From Dehalococcoidia bacterium (GTDB lineage: Bacteria; Chloroflexota; Dehalococcoidia; Bin125), in contig JAJDTU010000005.1 in the NCBI GenBank assembly GCA_022826965.1, positions 1 through 64,000 of the forward strand: a stretch of 64,000 nt of DNA. The letters run 5' to 3'. The notes under the pieces are model-generated. The model worked only from the letters and a program-made list of their open reading frames with translations. It ran no database searches and was not told the origin of the DNA. The position numbers and the translations under genes were made by a program. Position 1 is the stretch's first letter. Each line of letters begins with the position of its first letter. Shown piece by piece: positions 15,710-24,239 of the stretch.

Positions 15710-17161
15710 ATGACCCTGATTGCCAGCTCCGCAGCCAATGAAGCCGACGCCCAGACCGCCCTGGCGACGGCGTTCGCTCCGCGATCCGTCGCAATCGCCG
15801 GCGTCTCGCCGCGAACGACCGGCTGGGGCGGCGGCCAGATGTTCCTGCGCGGCATTCGCAAGCTCGACCGAGTGCCGAACGTCTATTGCCTGAACCCACG
15901 CGGCGGCGAGCTCGACGACGGAACGCCGCTGTACAAATCACTGTCGGAGATTCCCGGACCAGTCGATTCGCTGATCTCGGCTGTCCCAGCCTCGGCGATC
16001 CTCGGCCTCGTCGACGACGCGATCGCCAAGGGCGTCAAGGTGATCCACCTGTTTACCGCAGGCTTCGGCGAAACCGGCAGCGCTGAGCGCGCCGACCTCG
16101 AAACAGAGGTGCTGCGCAAGCTTCGCGAGGCCGGTATCCGCCTGATCGGACCCAACTGCATGGGCGTTCACTCCACCCGCGGCGGCGTCTCCTGGATGGA
16201 AGAGGGCGCCACCACTCCCGGCCGGGTCGGAATGCTCTCGCAGTCCGGCATGAACGCGTCCGAGGTCGTCGGCGAAGGCGTTCGCCGAGGCATCACGTTC
16301 TCGAACATCGCCTCGTTCGGCAACGCCTCCGACCTCAACGAGTCGCACTTCCTCGAATTCCTCGCCAACGACAGCGACACCGACATCGTCCTCGCCTATC
16401 TCGAAGGCATCCGCAACGGCCGCCGCTTCCTCGATGTGGCGAAGCAGATGTCTCAGTCGGGCAAGCCGCTGGTCGTGCTCAAAGGCGGTCTGACCGAGGC
16501 CGGCTCTCGCGCTGCCTCGTCCCACACCGGCTCGCTTGCAGGATCAGCGCAGATCTGGAGCGCCGTACAGCGGCAGGGACGCTTCATCCCGGCCAACAGC
16601 ATCGAGGAACTGCTCGACATGGCGGTGACCATCGAGCGGCTACCCAACGTGTCCGGTCCGCGTTGCGCCGTGCTGGGCGGCGGAGGAGGCGTCTCCGTAC
16701 TGGCCGCAGACATCTGCGATCGCAACCACATCCCCGTCCCCTGGTTCAACCAGGCAACCCAGCAGGTGCTGCGCGAGTTCACGCCTGTCGCCGGCACCTC
16801 GATTCGCAACCCGCTCGATGCCGGCTTCATGTTCGAGGGCGACAAGATCGAGACGGCGCTGACGGCCGTCGCCGATGACCCCAGCATCGACTGGCTGATG
16901 GTGCACACCGGCGCAGACAGCGGCGGACCTGGCTCACGCCGCGACAACTTCGCCGAACGGATGGCGAACGACCTCGCCGATGTCGCCACCAAGCTGAGCA
17001 AGCCGCTCGCGGTCGTCATCCGACAGCCCCGCACCAACACCGGCTTCGAGCGCGGCCTCGACCTCCAGCGCCGCCTCAACGAGCGGGGTATCGCCTGCTA
17101 CCAGAGCATCGAAGCCTGCGCCCGCGCAGTGCGGCGCTACCTCGACTGGCAGAGTCGATAA
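15710..17161 (+). CDS. NDP-forming acyl-CoA ligase alpha-like protein (CoA-binding plus succinyl-CoA ligase-like domains)
   Basis: Protein of 483 residues. The N-terminal CoA-binding Rossmann domain (FAPRSVAIAGVSPR, LNPRGGELDDGTPLYKSL) is followed by two succinyl-CoA ligase-like flavodoxin domains. The phosphohistidine loop is SSHTGSLAGS and a second conserved loop is TPVAGTSIRNPLD. ADP-forming acetyl-CoA synthetases pair this with an ATP-grasp beta unit; none is fused or adjacent, so the nucleotide-binding partner is elsewhere or the protein works differently. GGAGAG precedes the ATG at 15710. A close relative lies at 52643-54097. Confidence 0.85.
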   Translation: MTLIASSAANEADAQTALATAFAPRSVAIAGVSPRTTGWGGGQMFLRGIRKLDRVPNVYCLNPRGGELDDGTPLYKSLSEIPGPVDSLISAVPASAILGLVDDAIAKGVKVIHLFTAGFGETGSAERADLETEVLRKLREAGIRLIGPNCMGVHSTRGGVSWMEEGATTPGRVGMLSQSGMNASEVVGEGVRRGITFSNIASFGNASDLNESHFLEFLANDSDTDIVLAYLEGIRNGRRFLDVAKQMSQSGKPLVVLKGGLTEAGSRAASSHTGSLAGSAQIWSAVQRQGRFIPANSIEELLDMAVTIERLPNVSGPRCAVLGGGGGVSVLAADICDRNHIPVPWFNQATQQVLREFTPVAGTSIRNPLDAGFMFEGDKIETALTAVADDPSIDWLMVHTGADSGGPGSRRDNFAERMANDLADVATKLSKPLAVVIRQPRTNTGFERGLDLQRRLNERGIACYQSIEACARAVRRYLDWQSR

Positions 17162-17164
17162 GCT
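17159..17164 (+). promoter_or_regulatory. -10-like hexamer TAAGCT before the HMA gene
   Basis: The hexamer includes the stop codon of the preceding gene and ends six bases before the ATG at 17171. Given the overlap it may be coincidental. Confidence 0.25.
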
Positions 17165-17170
17165 AGCGAC

Positions 17171-17479
17171 ATGCCCTGGATCAAACCGCACCGGCTGCTC
17201 AGAGCGCCCGACTCCCGCGTCACCGCGTTGGACGAACCGGGAGCCACGCTGCAAATCGAGGGACTCTTCTGCGGTGTCTGCGCCAATCGTGTGACCAACT
17301 CGCTCACTCAGCTCGACGGCGTCGAGTCCGCGTCTTGCGACCTCGAGAGCGCCCAGGCCACGGTCCAGCTGACCGGCCCGGTCGACGAGCATGAATTGAG
17401 ACAGGCCGTCCTCGACGCCGCGTACGCCAAACCGCTGCGACGAGCGGCAGAACGTGCAGCCAGGGCGGTCGGCCTCTGA
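17171..17479 (+). CDS. Stand-alone heavy-metal-associated (HMA) domain protein
   Basis: Protein of 102 residues with a single ferredoxin-like HMA fold. The metal loop is GLFCGVCANRV (CxxC), followed by LDGVESASCDLESAQATV and a final helix, as in CopZ-type copper chaperones. N- and C-terminal extensions are Arg-rich. No copper ATPase lies nearby. It starts nine bases after the acyl-CoA ligase-like gene and ends two bases before the endonuclease IV gene, so the three are probably transcribed together. The metal (copper or zinc) cannot be told from sequence. Confidence 0.82.
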   Translation: MPWIKPHRLLRAPDSRVTALDEPGATLQIEGLFCGVCANRVTNSLTQLDGVESASCDLESAQATVQLTGPVDEHELRQAVLDAAYAKPLRRAAERAARAVGL

Positions 17480-17481
17480 TC

Positions 17482-18369
17482 ATGGCGCGAACTCCGAGCC
17501 TCGGCGCGCATGTCTCGTCGGCCGGACGGATCGACAAGGCCGTTGAGCGCGCTCTCGACGTCGGCGCAGAGTCGTTTCAAATCTTCGGCGCCGCCCCGCA
17601 GATGTGGCGGCGTAAGCATCATCCCGACGAAGACACCGAGGCGTACCGCCAGAAGTTCCGCGACGCCAAACTGAAGTCGTCCTACATTCATGCCGTCTAC
17701 CTGATCAACCTCGCCTCTCCGGACGACGAACTTCTGCGCAAGTCGATTGACACCTTGACCGCCGAACTCGACCTCGCCTCCCGGATTGGCGCCGACGGAG
17801 TGATCTTCCACGTCGGCTCACACATGGGCTCGGGTTTCGATCACGCCTTGCCCCGCATTGCGGCCGGCATGTCGGAGGCGCTCGAACGCACCCCCGACGA
17901 TGCGCTCTTGCTCATTGAGAACAACGCCGGGGCCGGACGATCCGTCGGGTCTACGTTCCCAGAGATCTCCGCCATCATGAACGCCGTCGACCATCCTCGG
18001 GTGCGCATCTGCCTCGATACCTGCCACGCCCACGCGGCCGGATACAACGTCGCCACGATCGCAGGACTCAAGGACACCATCGACGAGTTTCAGCGCGAAA
18101 TCGGCGCCGACAACCTGCTCGCGATCCACGCCAACGACTCGAAGACCGAACTGGGCTCCGGCAAGGACCGTCACGAGAACATTGGCCAGGGCTCGATCGG
18201 CCTCAAGGCCTTCCGGCGCATGGTCAGGAATCGAGTGCTGCGCAAGGCAGCGTGGTTGCTGGAAGTCCCCGGATACGAGGGCGGCGGCCCGGGCAAGGCC
18301 GACGTAGACATGCTCAAGGCGCTGCGAGACGAACCCGAGCTGCCGCCCCTGCCCCCGTTGAAAAACTAG
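17482..18369 (+). CDS. nfo: Endonuclease IV (AP endonuclease)
   Basis: Base-excision repair enzyme that cuts 5' of abasic sites with a tri-metal centre. The 295-residue protein carries the family landmarks in order: GAHVSSAGRIDKAVERAL at the N-terminus, IFHVGSHMGSGF, LIENNAGAG (metal Glu), CLDTCHAHAAGY and HANDSKTELGSGKDRHENIGQG (His/Asp ligands). Length and motifs are those of a complete Nfo. A second base-excision enzyme, an AlkA-like glycosylase, is at 51363-52010. The gene end and the sequence behind it contain four near copies of GAAAACTAG. Confidence 0.95.
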   Translation: MARTPSLGAHVSSAGRIDKAVERALDVGAESFQIFGAAPQMWRRKHHPDEDTEAYRQKFRDAKLKSSYIHAVYLINLASPDDELLRKSIDTLTAELDLASRIGADGVIFHVGSHMGSGFDHALPRIAAGMSEALERTPDDALLLIENNAGAGRSVGSTFPEISAIMNAVDHPRVRICLDTCHAHAAGYNVATIAGLKDTIDEFQREIGADNLLAIHANDSKTELGSGKDRHENIGQGSIGLKAFRRMVRNRVLRKAAWLLEVPGYEGGGPGKADVDMLKALRDEPELPPLPPLKN

Positions 18370-18411
18370 TGGTGGAAAACTAGCCGCGAAGAAATAGCTG
18401 TGGAAACCTAG
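18359..18411 (+). repeat. Degenerate tandem copies of GAAA(A/C)CTAG between convergent genes
   Basis: Near copies end at about 18369, 18383, 18395 and 18411. The first contains the nfo stop (TAG 18367-18369) and the last contains the LysR gene stop on the other strand (18408-18410). GTGGAAAACTAG (18372-18383) and GTGGAAACCTAG (18400-18411) are the best-matched pair. Confidence 0.6.
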
Positions 18412-19376
18412 GGCGAAGCCGGCACGCGTCCCCGCGAGCCTCGGCCCGGTTGACGAATCTCCGGCATCACCTCGACTCCGAAGACATGACCGACCAGGCT
18501 CAGGAACGACAGCGCCGCATCGCTGAGCGACCGACGCCGACGCCGGATCACGGCGATGCTGCGTCGAATCGGCATCGCCGACTCAATCTCGATCGGAGCC
18601 AGCTCACCGCGGCGCAGCTCCTCCTCAACTGCGACCTTGGGCAGGAACGCCAGCCCTAAAGCCCGCAAGACGAGCCGCTTCGCCATTTCCAGGCTGTCGA
18701 CGTCAATTGAGTGCCTCGGTGCAACGCCCGAGTTATGGAACACGGCCTGGCTGATCGCGTGATAGCTGCTGCCGGTGTCGAAGAAGATCACCGCTTCATT
18801 GGCAATCTCAGCCGGTGAGATCGGTCCCTGCGCCGCAAGCGGATGATTGCGGCTCGCCAGCAGCACGATGTCGTCCTCGTAGAGCGGCACCGACTCGATC
18901 TCCGCATGACCGAGCTCGCGCTCGAAGCCAATCTGCACCTCGTCGTCCAGCACCATCTGCGATACCTCCTGGCTGCGTCCGGTGCGGATCGAGATCTCCA
19001 CGTTCGGCTGCGCCGCCGCGTAGCGTTGCAACAGTCCCGGCAGCACGTAGGTGCCGACCGTCGGCGCGGTCCCGATCACGAGGCTCCCACCGCCTCCGGC
19101 ACGCAGCGCATGCACCGCTTCGGCAGCATCCCGCGCCGCTTGAAGCGTGCGCTGCGCGTGCGGCAACAGCACACGTCCCGCATCGGTCAGACGCACCCGC
19201 CGACCCAGACGTTCAAACAACCCAACCCCAAGCTGCGATTCCATCTGGGCGATGCGAGCGGAAACCGTCGGTTGCGTCAGATTCAGGCGTTCGGCAGCCC
19301 GCGAGAACGACCGCGCCGCCGCCACTTCGACGAACGCCTCCAGCCGGGCCAGATCAATCCCGTGAATGCCCTGCAT
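18408..19376 (-). CDS. LysR family transcriptional regulator
   Basis: DNA-binding regulator of 322 residues. An N-terminal winged helix-turn-helix (ARLEAFVEVAAARSFSRAAERLNLTQPTVSARIAQME) is followed by the linker helix and a substrate-binding domain of two Rossmann-like lobes (GSLVIGTAPTVGTYVLPGLL). Residues behind about 300 are Arg/Gly-rich. The ATG at 19376 has GGGAG upstream; a GTG-type start six codons earlier is less likely. LysR proteins usually control a divergent gene, but here the upstream neighbours (ferredoxin, two small proteins) run in the same direction. The target is not obvious. Confidence 0.9.
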   Translation of the reverse strand: MQGIHGIDLARLEAFVEVAAARSFSRAAERLNLTQPTVSARIAQMESQLGVGLFERLGRRVRLTDAGRVLLPHAQRTLQAARDAAEAVHALRAGGGGSLVIGTAPTVGTYVLPGLLQRYAAAQPNVEISIRTGRSQEVSQMVLDDEVQIGFERELGHAEIESVPLYEDDIVLLASRNHPLAAQGPISPAEIANEAVIFFDTGSSYHAISQAVFHNSGVAPRHSIDVDSLEMAKRLVLRALGLAFLPKVAVEEELRRGELAPIEIESAMPIRRSIAVIRRRRRSLSDAALSFLSLVGHVFGVEVMPEIRQPGRGSRGRVPASP

Positions 19377-19397
19377 GATCCAGACTCCCACCACCGA

Positions 19398-19727
19398 CTA
19401 ACCGGAACGGACCCCGGTCTTGCGCACTGTGACATCGCCGTACACCCCCAGCTGACACGCCAGACGCACCGGATTCTCGAGCGCGTTCCGCCCGCGCTGG
19501 TTAATCAGCGCTTCCGCCTCGGCGCGGCCCATCTCCGAAAGGTGCTCCGCCCCCGACACGATCGTCACGAAGCATCCGGTACAGCGGCACTGCATGTCGC
19601 ATTGGTTGGGCCACCAGAACCCGGCGTCCCGCGCCGCCTGCATCAGCCGTTCTCCGTCGGGAACGTCAACCGTCAGTCCCGACGGCTCGATCGTGACTGT
19701 GTGACGCGTCCCGAACATGCCAACCAT
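19398..19727 (-). CDS. [2Fe-2S] ferredoxin
   Basis: Electron carrier of 109 residues with the plant/adrenodoxin-type fold. The cluster cysteines follow C-x5-C-x2-C (QCDMQCRCTGC, first, third and fourth Cys) and a distal Cys in VRLACQLGV. An extra Cys sits inside the loop. The N-terminal beta hairpin VTIEPSGLTVDVPDGERLMQAARDAGF is typical. It lies in a four-gene same-strand run with a small membrane protein, an unknown protein and a LysR regulator. The redox partner (an oxygenase or reductase) is not adjacent. Confidence 0.88.
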   Translation of the reverse strand: MVGMFGTRHTVTIEPSGLTVDVPDGERLMQAARDAGFWWPNQCDMQCRCTGCFVTIVSGAEHLSEMGRAEAEALINQRGRNALENPVRLACQLGVYGDVTVRKTGVRSG

Positions 19728-19742
19728 GACTGCTGTCCGTCC

Positions 19743-20099
19743 TCAGCCGGCGACGTCTGCGCGCCGGACGCCCGCGAACCCCAGGAAATCGTCCTCCCAG
19801 CTCAGCACCTGCTCCACAAACTGCCGCGGAACCGGTCGAATCTGCGACGTATCGATGCCATCCGTCGACAACGTGTCGGGAGGAGGCCCCACGTGAACGT
19901 TCTCCTCCGCCATCTTCGCCATCACCGCATCAACAACGGGTCCGCGAGCATCGGGATCGACGCCTTCCTCGATTGCGGTCCACTCCATGTCCAGCACCAG
20001 GTCGACGAACCCGCTCGTCACCATCAGCCCCTCCTCCGAGAGCTGCTCGGCGATCCACTCTCCGGCCTCGTTCATCAACGCCTCCGATGGTCTGGGCAT
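19743..20099 (-). CDS. Conserved hypothetical acidic protein
   Basis: Protein of 118 residues that I do not recognise. It is acidic and predicted mostly helical in the first 80 residues (EAGEWIAEQLSEEGLMVTSGFVDLVLDMEW), with a Pro-rich turn (VGPPPDTLS) and a final QFVEQVLSWEDDFLGF segment. I prefer the ATG at 20099, about seven bases behind GGGAGG, to a GTG three codons earlier. It is squeezed between a small membrane protein and a ferredoxin gene with gaps of 1-15 bases, so it is probably a real operon member. Confidence 0.6.
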   Translation of the reverse strand: MPRPSEALMNEAGEWIAEQLSEEGLMVTSGFVDLVLDMEWTAIEEGVDPDARGPVVDAVMAKMAEENVHVGPPPDTLSTDGIDTSQIRPVPRQFVEQVLSWEDDFLGFAGVRRADVAG

Positions 20100-20100
20100 C

Positions 20101-20301
20101 TCACTCACCTCCCACGATCTCCGGCCGATGACTGTCCGTAATGGTGTCCTCGCTATCCACGCCCAATCCGGATTGCAATACCACGATCACAAGGATCAAC
20201 AGAATCAGGCTGCCCACGATGAACAGGAGCGGCTTGCGTATCCGCGCCCAGAGTCGCGACGCCAGCGCGGTCGCCGTCCCAAGCGCAGCGCGAATCACCA
20301 T
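20101..20301 (-). CDS. Small single-pass membrane protein
   Basis: Protein of 66 residues with a basic N-terminus (SRLWARIRKP), one strong hydrophobic helix (LLFIVGSLILLILVIVVLQ, about 25-43) and an acidic tail. Positive charges before the helix predict the N-terminus inside. Its stop lies one base before the start of the next gene, and GGGAGG for that gene is inside its end, which implies translational coupling. No homology is recognised. Confidence 0.55.
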   Translation of the reverse strand: MVIRAALGTATALASRLWARIRKPLLFIVGSLILLILVIVVLQSGLGVDSEDTITDSHRPEIVGGE

Positions 20302-20351
20302 ACGTTCATCTTACTCACGCCCCCCATCCCTCAGCAGCGAGTCGCCCGACA

Positions 20352-20368
20352 TTGACCGCGTGGGTCAA
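20352..20368 (+). promoter_or_regulatory. Palindromic operator candidate TTGACC-N5-GGTCAA
   Basis: A perfect 6-5-6 inverted repeat lies in the 134-base divergent gap between the small membrane protein gene and the nitronate monooxygenase gene. Its size suits a dimeric repressor; the regulator is unknown. Confidence 0.4.
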
Positions 20369-20435
20369 CACAGGAACAATGCGGGAACAGGGCAGACGAC
20401 GACCTCACTACATCCCTCTGAACGGCTGGTGAATC

Positions 20436-21587
20436 ATGACTCAACCCATCCTCCACACCGAAATGTGCGACCTGCTCGACATCGAATATCCCATCGCCCT
20501 CGCCGGCATGGGCCCGACCGTCGGCGGCGGACAGGGTGGCGTCGCCGGCCCCGAACTCGTGGCGGCCATTTCCAACGCCGGCGGTCTCGGCGTGCTCGGT
20601 GCGGCCGGATTCCCGCCCGACCGCCTCGAAGCCCAGATTCGCCGCATCCAGGACCTCACCGACCGTCCCTTCGGCGTAGACATCCTCGTCCCCTCCAACG
20701 TCGCGCGTCGACCCAGCGGTCGCGAGCGGCCGAAGGATCCGCGCGACCTCCTGCCCGATGAGCACAAGGACGTCATGGGCGACATCCGCGTCAACCTCGA
20801 ACTGCCCGACGTCCAGGCGCCCCGCGCCGACGTCCGCACCCCGCGCTTCACCCCGCAGGACCAGGTCGACACCATCACCGGAATGCAGGTTCCCGTCCTC
20901 GCCACCGGACTCGGCAACCCGGCGCCCTTCGTCGACCAGGTCCACGAGGCCAATGGCAAAGTCATCTCCCTGGTCGGCAATGTCAAGAACGCCCGCCGCG
21001 TCCACGAGGGCAACGCCGACATCGTCGTCGCCCAGGGTCACGAGGCCGGCGGCCACACCGGCCGCATCGGCACGATGGCCCTCCTCCCCCAGGTGCTCGA
21101 TGCCATCGCGCCCAAGCCCGTCATCGCCGCCGGAGGCATCGGCGACGGTCGCGGTCTCGCCGCCGCCCTCGCTATGGGCTGCGTCGGCGTCTGGTGCGGC
21201 ACGGTCTTCATCCCAACCCAGGAGGCCAATCTCGACGAGTTCCGCAAGCGCCGCATCCTCGCCGCCAACGACGAGGACACCCGCGTCACCCGCCTCTACT
21301 CGGGCAAGACCATGCGCAACATCACCAACGAACTCATCGAAGCCTGGGAAGACTCCGGCACGCAGGCTCTCCCCATGGGCCTGCAGGGCCTCCTCATCGC
21401 CGACATCGCCGAAGCCGCCAAGCAGGGAGAACGAGAAGACCTCCTCATGAACGCCGCCGGCCAAATTTCCGGCCTCCTCAACGAACTCCGCCCCGCCGCC
21501 GAAGTCCTCGAAGAAATGGTCCGAGAAGCCGTCGAAGTCTTCACCTCCCGCCTCCCCGCCAACGTCAGAGTCGCCGTCGGCGCGTAG
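20436..21587 (+). CDS. Nitronate monooxygenase / FMN-dependent oxidoreductase family
   Basis: TIM-barrel FMN enzyme of 383 residues in the 2-nitropropane dioxygenase/FabK group. Key segments are IEYPIALAGMGPTVGGG near the N-terminus, GGLGVLGAAGF, the catalytic-region AQGHEAGGHTG (with the conserved His), and VIAAGGIGDGRGLAAALAMG for phosphate binding. A central insertion (about 85-140; SNVARRPSGRERPKDP...) is longer than in classical enzymes. The C-terminus is a helical extension. Members oxidise nitronates or reduce enoyl-ACP; the context gives no decision. A palindrome upstream may control it. Confidence 0.87.
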   Translation: MTQPILHTEMCDLLDIEYPIALAGMGPTVGGGQGGVAGPELVAAISNAGGLGVLGAAGFPPDRLEAQIRRIQDLTDRPFGVDILVPSNVARRPSGRERPKDPRDLLPDEHKDVMGDIRVNLELPDVQAPRADVRTPRFTPQDQVDTITGMQVPVLATGLGNPAPFVDQVHEANGKVISLVGNVKNARRVHEGNADIVVAQGHEAGGHTGRIGTMALLPQVLDAIAPKPVIAAGGIGDGRGLAAALAMGCVGVWCGTVFIPTQEANLDEFRKRRILAANDEDTRVTRLYSGKTMRNITNELIEAWEDSGTQALPMGLQGLLIADIAEAAKQGEREDLLMNAAGQISGLLNELRPAAEVLEEMVREAVEVFTSRLPANVRVAVGA

Positions 21588-21701
21588 ACCTCTTCCGGGC
21601 ATCCTTACCTGCCGCCGTCATTCCCGCGTACGCGGCGTTGACGAACGATGAAGCCTGAGCTGAGCGGCCCTGAGCCGTCTCCTGTCCGCACAAACCACGG
21701 C

Positions 21702-21707
21702 TACGCT
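21702..21707 (+). promoter_or_regulatory. -10 hexamer TACGCT, probable leaderless promoter
   Basis: TACGCT ends seven bases before the ATG at 21715 and no Shine-Dalgarno sequence is present. Confidence 0.42.
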
Positions 21708-21714
21708 ACTCACC

Positions 21715-22998
21715 ATGACCCCTGGAGCACTCGACGGCGTCCGCATCCTCGACCTCACCTCCGAGATGGGCTGGTACTGCGGCAAGCTCCTCGCCGACCT
21801 CGGCGCCGACGTGATCAAGGTCGAACCCGTCGGCGGCGACCCCTCCCGTGGCCGCGCACCGTTCTGGCAGGGCATCCCGGGCCGCGAGACCTCCCTTTGC
21901 TTCTGGTACTTCAACGCAAACAAACGCTCCGTAACGCTCGACCTGGGCCAGTTCGACGGACGCTGGCTCCTCGGTGAACTGGTCAACACTGCCGACATTG
22001 TGATCGAGTCCTGGACCGGCGCCGAACGAGCCGAGCTTCTTGAGCTTGGTGTCGATCCCGAGGCCTACATGGAAGCCCAACCGGCGCTGATCTGGGTCTC
22101 GATCACCGGCTTCGGCCTCGACGGTCCCAAGGCGGGCTGGGAAGTCACCGACATCGTCGCCCAGGCGGCCGCCGGTATCGCCACGCTGGCCGGCTACCCG
22201 GACGGCTCGCCAATGCGAATCGCCGGCAACCAGGGCTACATCGTGGCCGGCATCTCCGCGGCCCAGGGAGCGCTGTTGGCGCTCTTGCAGGCCGAAGCGA
22301 CGGGCGAGGGCCAGCGCGTCGAGACCTCAATCCAGGAAGCGCTCTCGATCTGCCAGGAGACCGCCCACCTCCAATACGACTTCCTGGGCACGTCGAGACA
22401 GCGGGTCGGCGAGACCCGGCGTCTGCCCGGAATCGGCACCTACAAGACCAGCGACGGCTACATCTTCTCGATGGTCGGCATTCCCGGCTTTGGCGCACCA
22501 TGGTCGGAAGTGATCCAGTGGATGGACGAACACGGACTCGCGGAAGATTTGACCGAACCTGCCTACCTCGAAACGTTCGCCAACTTCGATCTGAGGATCC
22601 TGCTCGAAGAGGAAGAACAGGCCAAACACGCGACAACGCTCAACCGCGCTCAAGAAGTAATCAGCAAGTTCTACGAGAGCAAGACGACACTGGAGGTATA
22701 CGAGGAAGGTCAGTCGCGCAGACTGCTCATCGGCCAGGTAGCCACGCCGGCCGACCTCGGCGAGAGCCCCCATCTCGCGGCCCGAGAGTGGTGGCTGGAG
22801 CTGAACCAACCGACCACGCTCGGCCAACCCGACGCTCAGCTACGCCTCCCCGGACCGCCCTATCGCCTCTCTGAGACGCCCGCCGCGATCCGCCGAGCCG
22901 CGCCCCAGATCGGCGAACACAACCAGGAGATCTGGGTCGACGAGGTCGGCATCCCCGCCGAAGACCTGATCGCCTTCGCCGGAGAGGGCGCGGTATGA
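21715..22998 (+). CDS. CaiB/BaiF (class III) CoA-transferase, subunit with catalytic Asp
   Basis: CoA-transferase of 427 residues. The N-terminal LDGVRILDLTSEMGWYCGKLLADLGADVIKVE starts the Rossmann part. Asp146 in WEVTDIVAQAAAG sits at the position of the catalytic aspartate of formyl-CoA transferase. It would move CoA from a donor thioester to a free acid in the cytoplasm through an aspartyl anhydride. The next gene, overlapping by four bases, is a paralogue without that Asp, as expected for a heteromeric enzyme of the type seen in succinyl-CoA-dependent transferases. Acceptor unknown. Confidence 0.9.
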   Translation: MTPGALDGVRILDLTSEMGWYCGKLLADLGADVIKVEPVGGDPSRGRAPFWQGIPGRETSLCFWYFNANKRSVTLDLGQFDGRWLLGELVNTADIVIESWTGAERAELLELGVDPEAYMEAQPALIWVSITGFGLDGPKAGWEVTDIVAQAAAGIATLAGYPDGSPMRIAGNQGYIVAGISAAQGALLALLQAEATGEGQRVETSIQEALSICQETAHLQYDFLGTSRQRVGETRRLPGIGTYKTSDGYIFSMVGIPGFGAPWSEVIQWMDEHGLAEDLTEPAYLETFANFDLRILLEEEEQAKHATTLNRAQEVISKFYESKTTLEVYEEGQSRRLLIGQVATPADLGESPHLAAREWWLELNQPTTLGQPDAQLRLPGPPYRLSETPAAIRRAAPQIGEHNQEIWVDEVGIPAEDLIAFAGEGAV

Positions 22999-24239
22999 CA
23001 TCCCCAAACGGCGCGAGACCACTCGAAGGCATCAGGGTCGCCGACTTCTCCTGGTTCGGGGTCGGGCCGATCGCCGCGCGCACCCTCGCCGACTTCGGCG
23101 CTGACGTGATCCGCGTCGAATCGGAGGCGAGGATCGACGGCCTGCGCCACGGCGAACCGATCAAACCCGGCAAGACCGGACACAACGTCTGCGCTTACTT
23201 CAACAACTTCAACGCCGACAAGCGCTCGTTCCTGCTCAACATGTCGGTCGAGGGCTCGCGCGACGTCGCCTACCGGCTAATCGAACGTTCCGACATCTTC
23301 GTTTCCAACCTGACCCCCCGCATGTTCGAGCGCTGGGGTCTGACCTACGAGGAGCTCTGCGAGGTCAAGCCCGACATCATCGCCGCCTACCAGCCGATGC
23401 TCGGGCTCTGGGGCCCATATCGCGACTTCGCCGGATTCGGAGCCGTGCTCACCCCGATCACCGGCATCTCACACCTGTCCGGCGATCCCGACCGCATGCC
23501 GGTCGGCGTGGGCACCAACTTCCCCGACTACGTCGTCAACCCCGGCCACACCGTCGTCGCCATCCTCGCCGCCCTCCGACACCGCCGACGCACCGGCCAG
23601 GGTCAGCGCATCGAGCTCGCCCAGATCGAGTCTGTCTCCGCCACCATGGGTCCCGCGTTGCTCGACTACACCGCCAACGGCGTAACCCAGCAACGCAAGG
23701 GCAATCGGTCGAGCTGGATGTGTCCACACGGCATCTTCCGCTGCGCCGACGATCCCTCCAGCCGCGAGCGCTGGATCGCCATCGCGGTCGGCGACGACGC
23801 TCAATGGGAATCGCTGTGCGCCGTCGCCGAGGGCGCACCGTTCACCGCAGACGATCGCTTCGCGACCCTGCTCGGCCGCCGCCGCCACGAAGACAATCTG
23901 AACGCGATGATCTCCGACTGGACCGCATCGTTCGACGCCGCCTCCTTGGCGATTCATCTGCAATCGGTCGGCGTCGCCGCCTCGCTCGTGCACGACGGCG
24001 AGGACATGTGCGAGCACGACGAGCACCTGGCCGAACGTGGCTTCTACGAGTATCTCGACCATCCCGAGACCGACATCTCGCTCTACGACGGCCCGATCGT
24101 CAAGCTCCACCGGACGCCGGGTTACCTCGCGTCACCGGCCCCGTTGTTCGGCGAGCACACGTACGAGGTCGCCACCGAAGTCCTCGACTACACGCCCGAC
24201 CAAGTCGCCGAGCTGACCGCCTCGGGCGTCTTCAGCTAG
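22995..24239 (+). CDS. CaiB/BaiF CoA-transferase, partner subunit lacking the catalytic Asp
   Basis: Paralogue of 414 residues translationally coupled to the previous gene (ATGA overlap). The family start GIRVADFSWFGVGPIAARTLADFGADVIRVE is clear. The segment matching the catalytic loop reads FAGFGAVLTPITG, with Gly where the partner has Asp, so it may be a structural or CoA-binding subunit. The same asymmetry occurs in the CaiB pair at 55484-57984. Its TAG stop shares the CTAG palindrome with the stop of the convergent hydrolase gene. Confidence 0.88.
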   Translation: MTSPNGARPLEGIRVADFSWFGVGPIAARTLADFGADVIRVESEARIDGLRHGEPIKPGKTGHNVCAYFNNFNADKRSFLLNMSVEGSRDVAYRLIERSDIFVSNLTPRMFERWGLTYEELCEVKPDIIAAYQPMLGLWGPYRDFAGFGAVLTPITGISHLSGDPDRMPVGVGTNFPDYVVNPGHTVVAILAALRHRRRTGQGQRIELAQIESVSATMGPALLDYTANGVTQQRKGNRSSWMCPHGIFRCADDPSSRERWIAIAVGDDAQWESLCAVAEGAPFTADDRFATLLGRRRHEDNLNAMISDWTASFDAASLAIHLQSVGVAASLVHDGEDMCEHDEHLAERGFYEYLDHPETDISLYDGPIVKLHRTPGYLASPAPLFGEHTYEVATEVLDYTPDQVAELTASGVFS

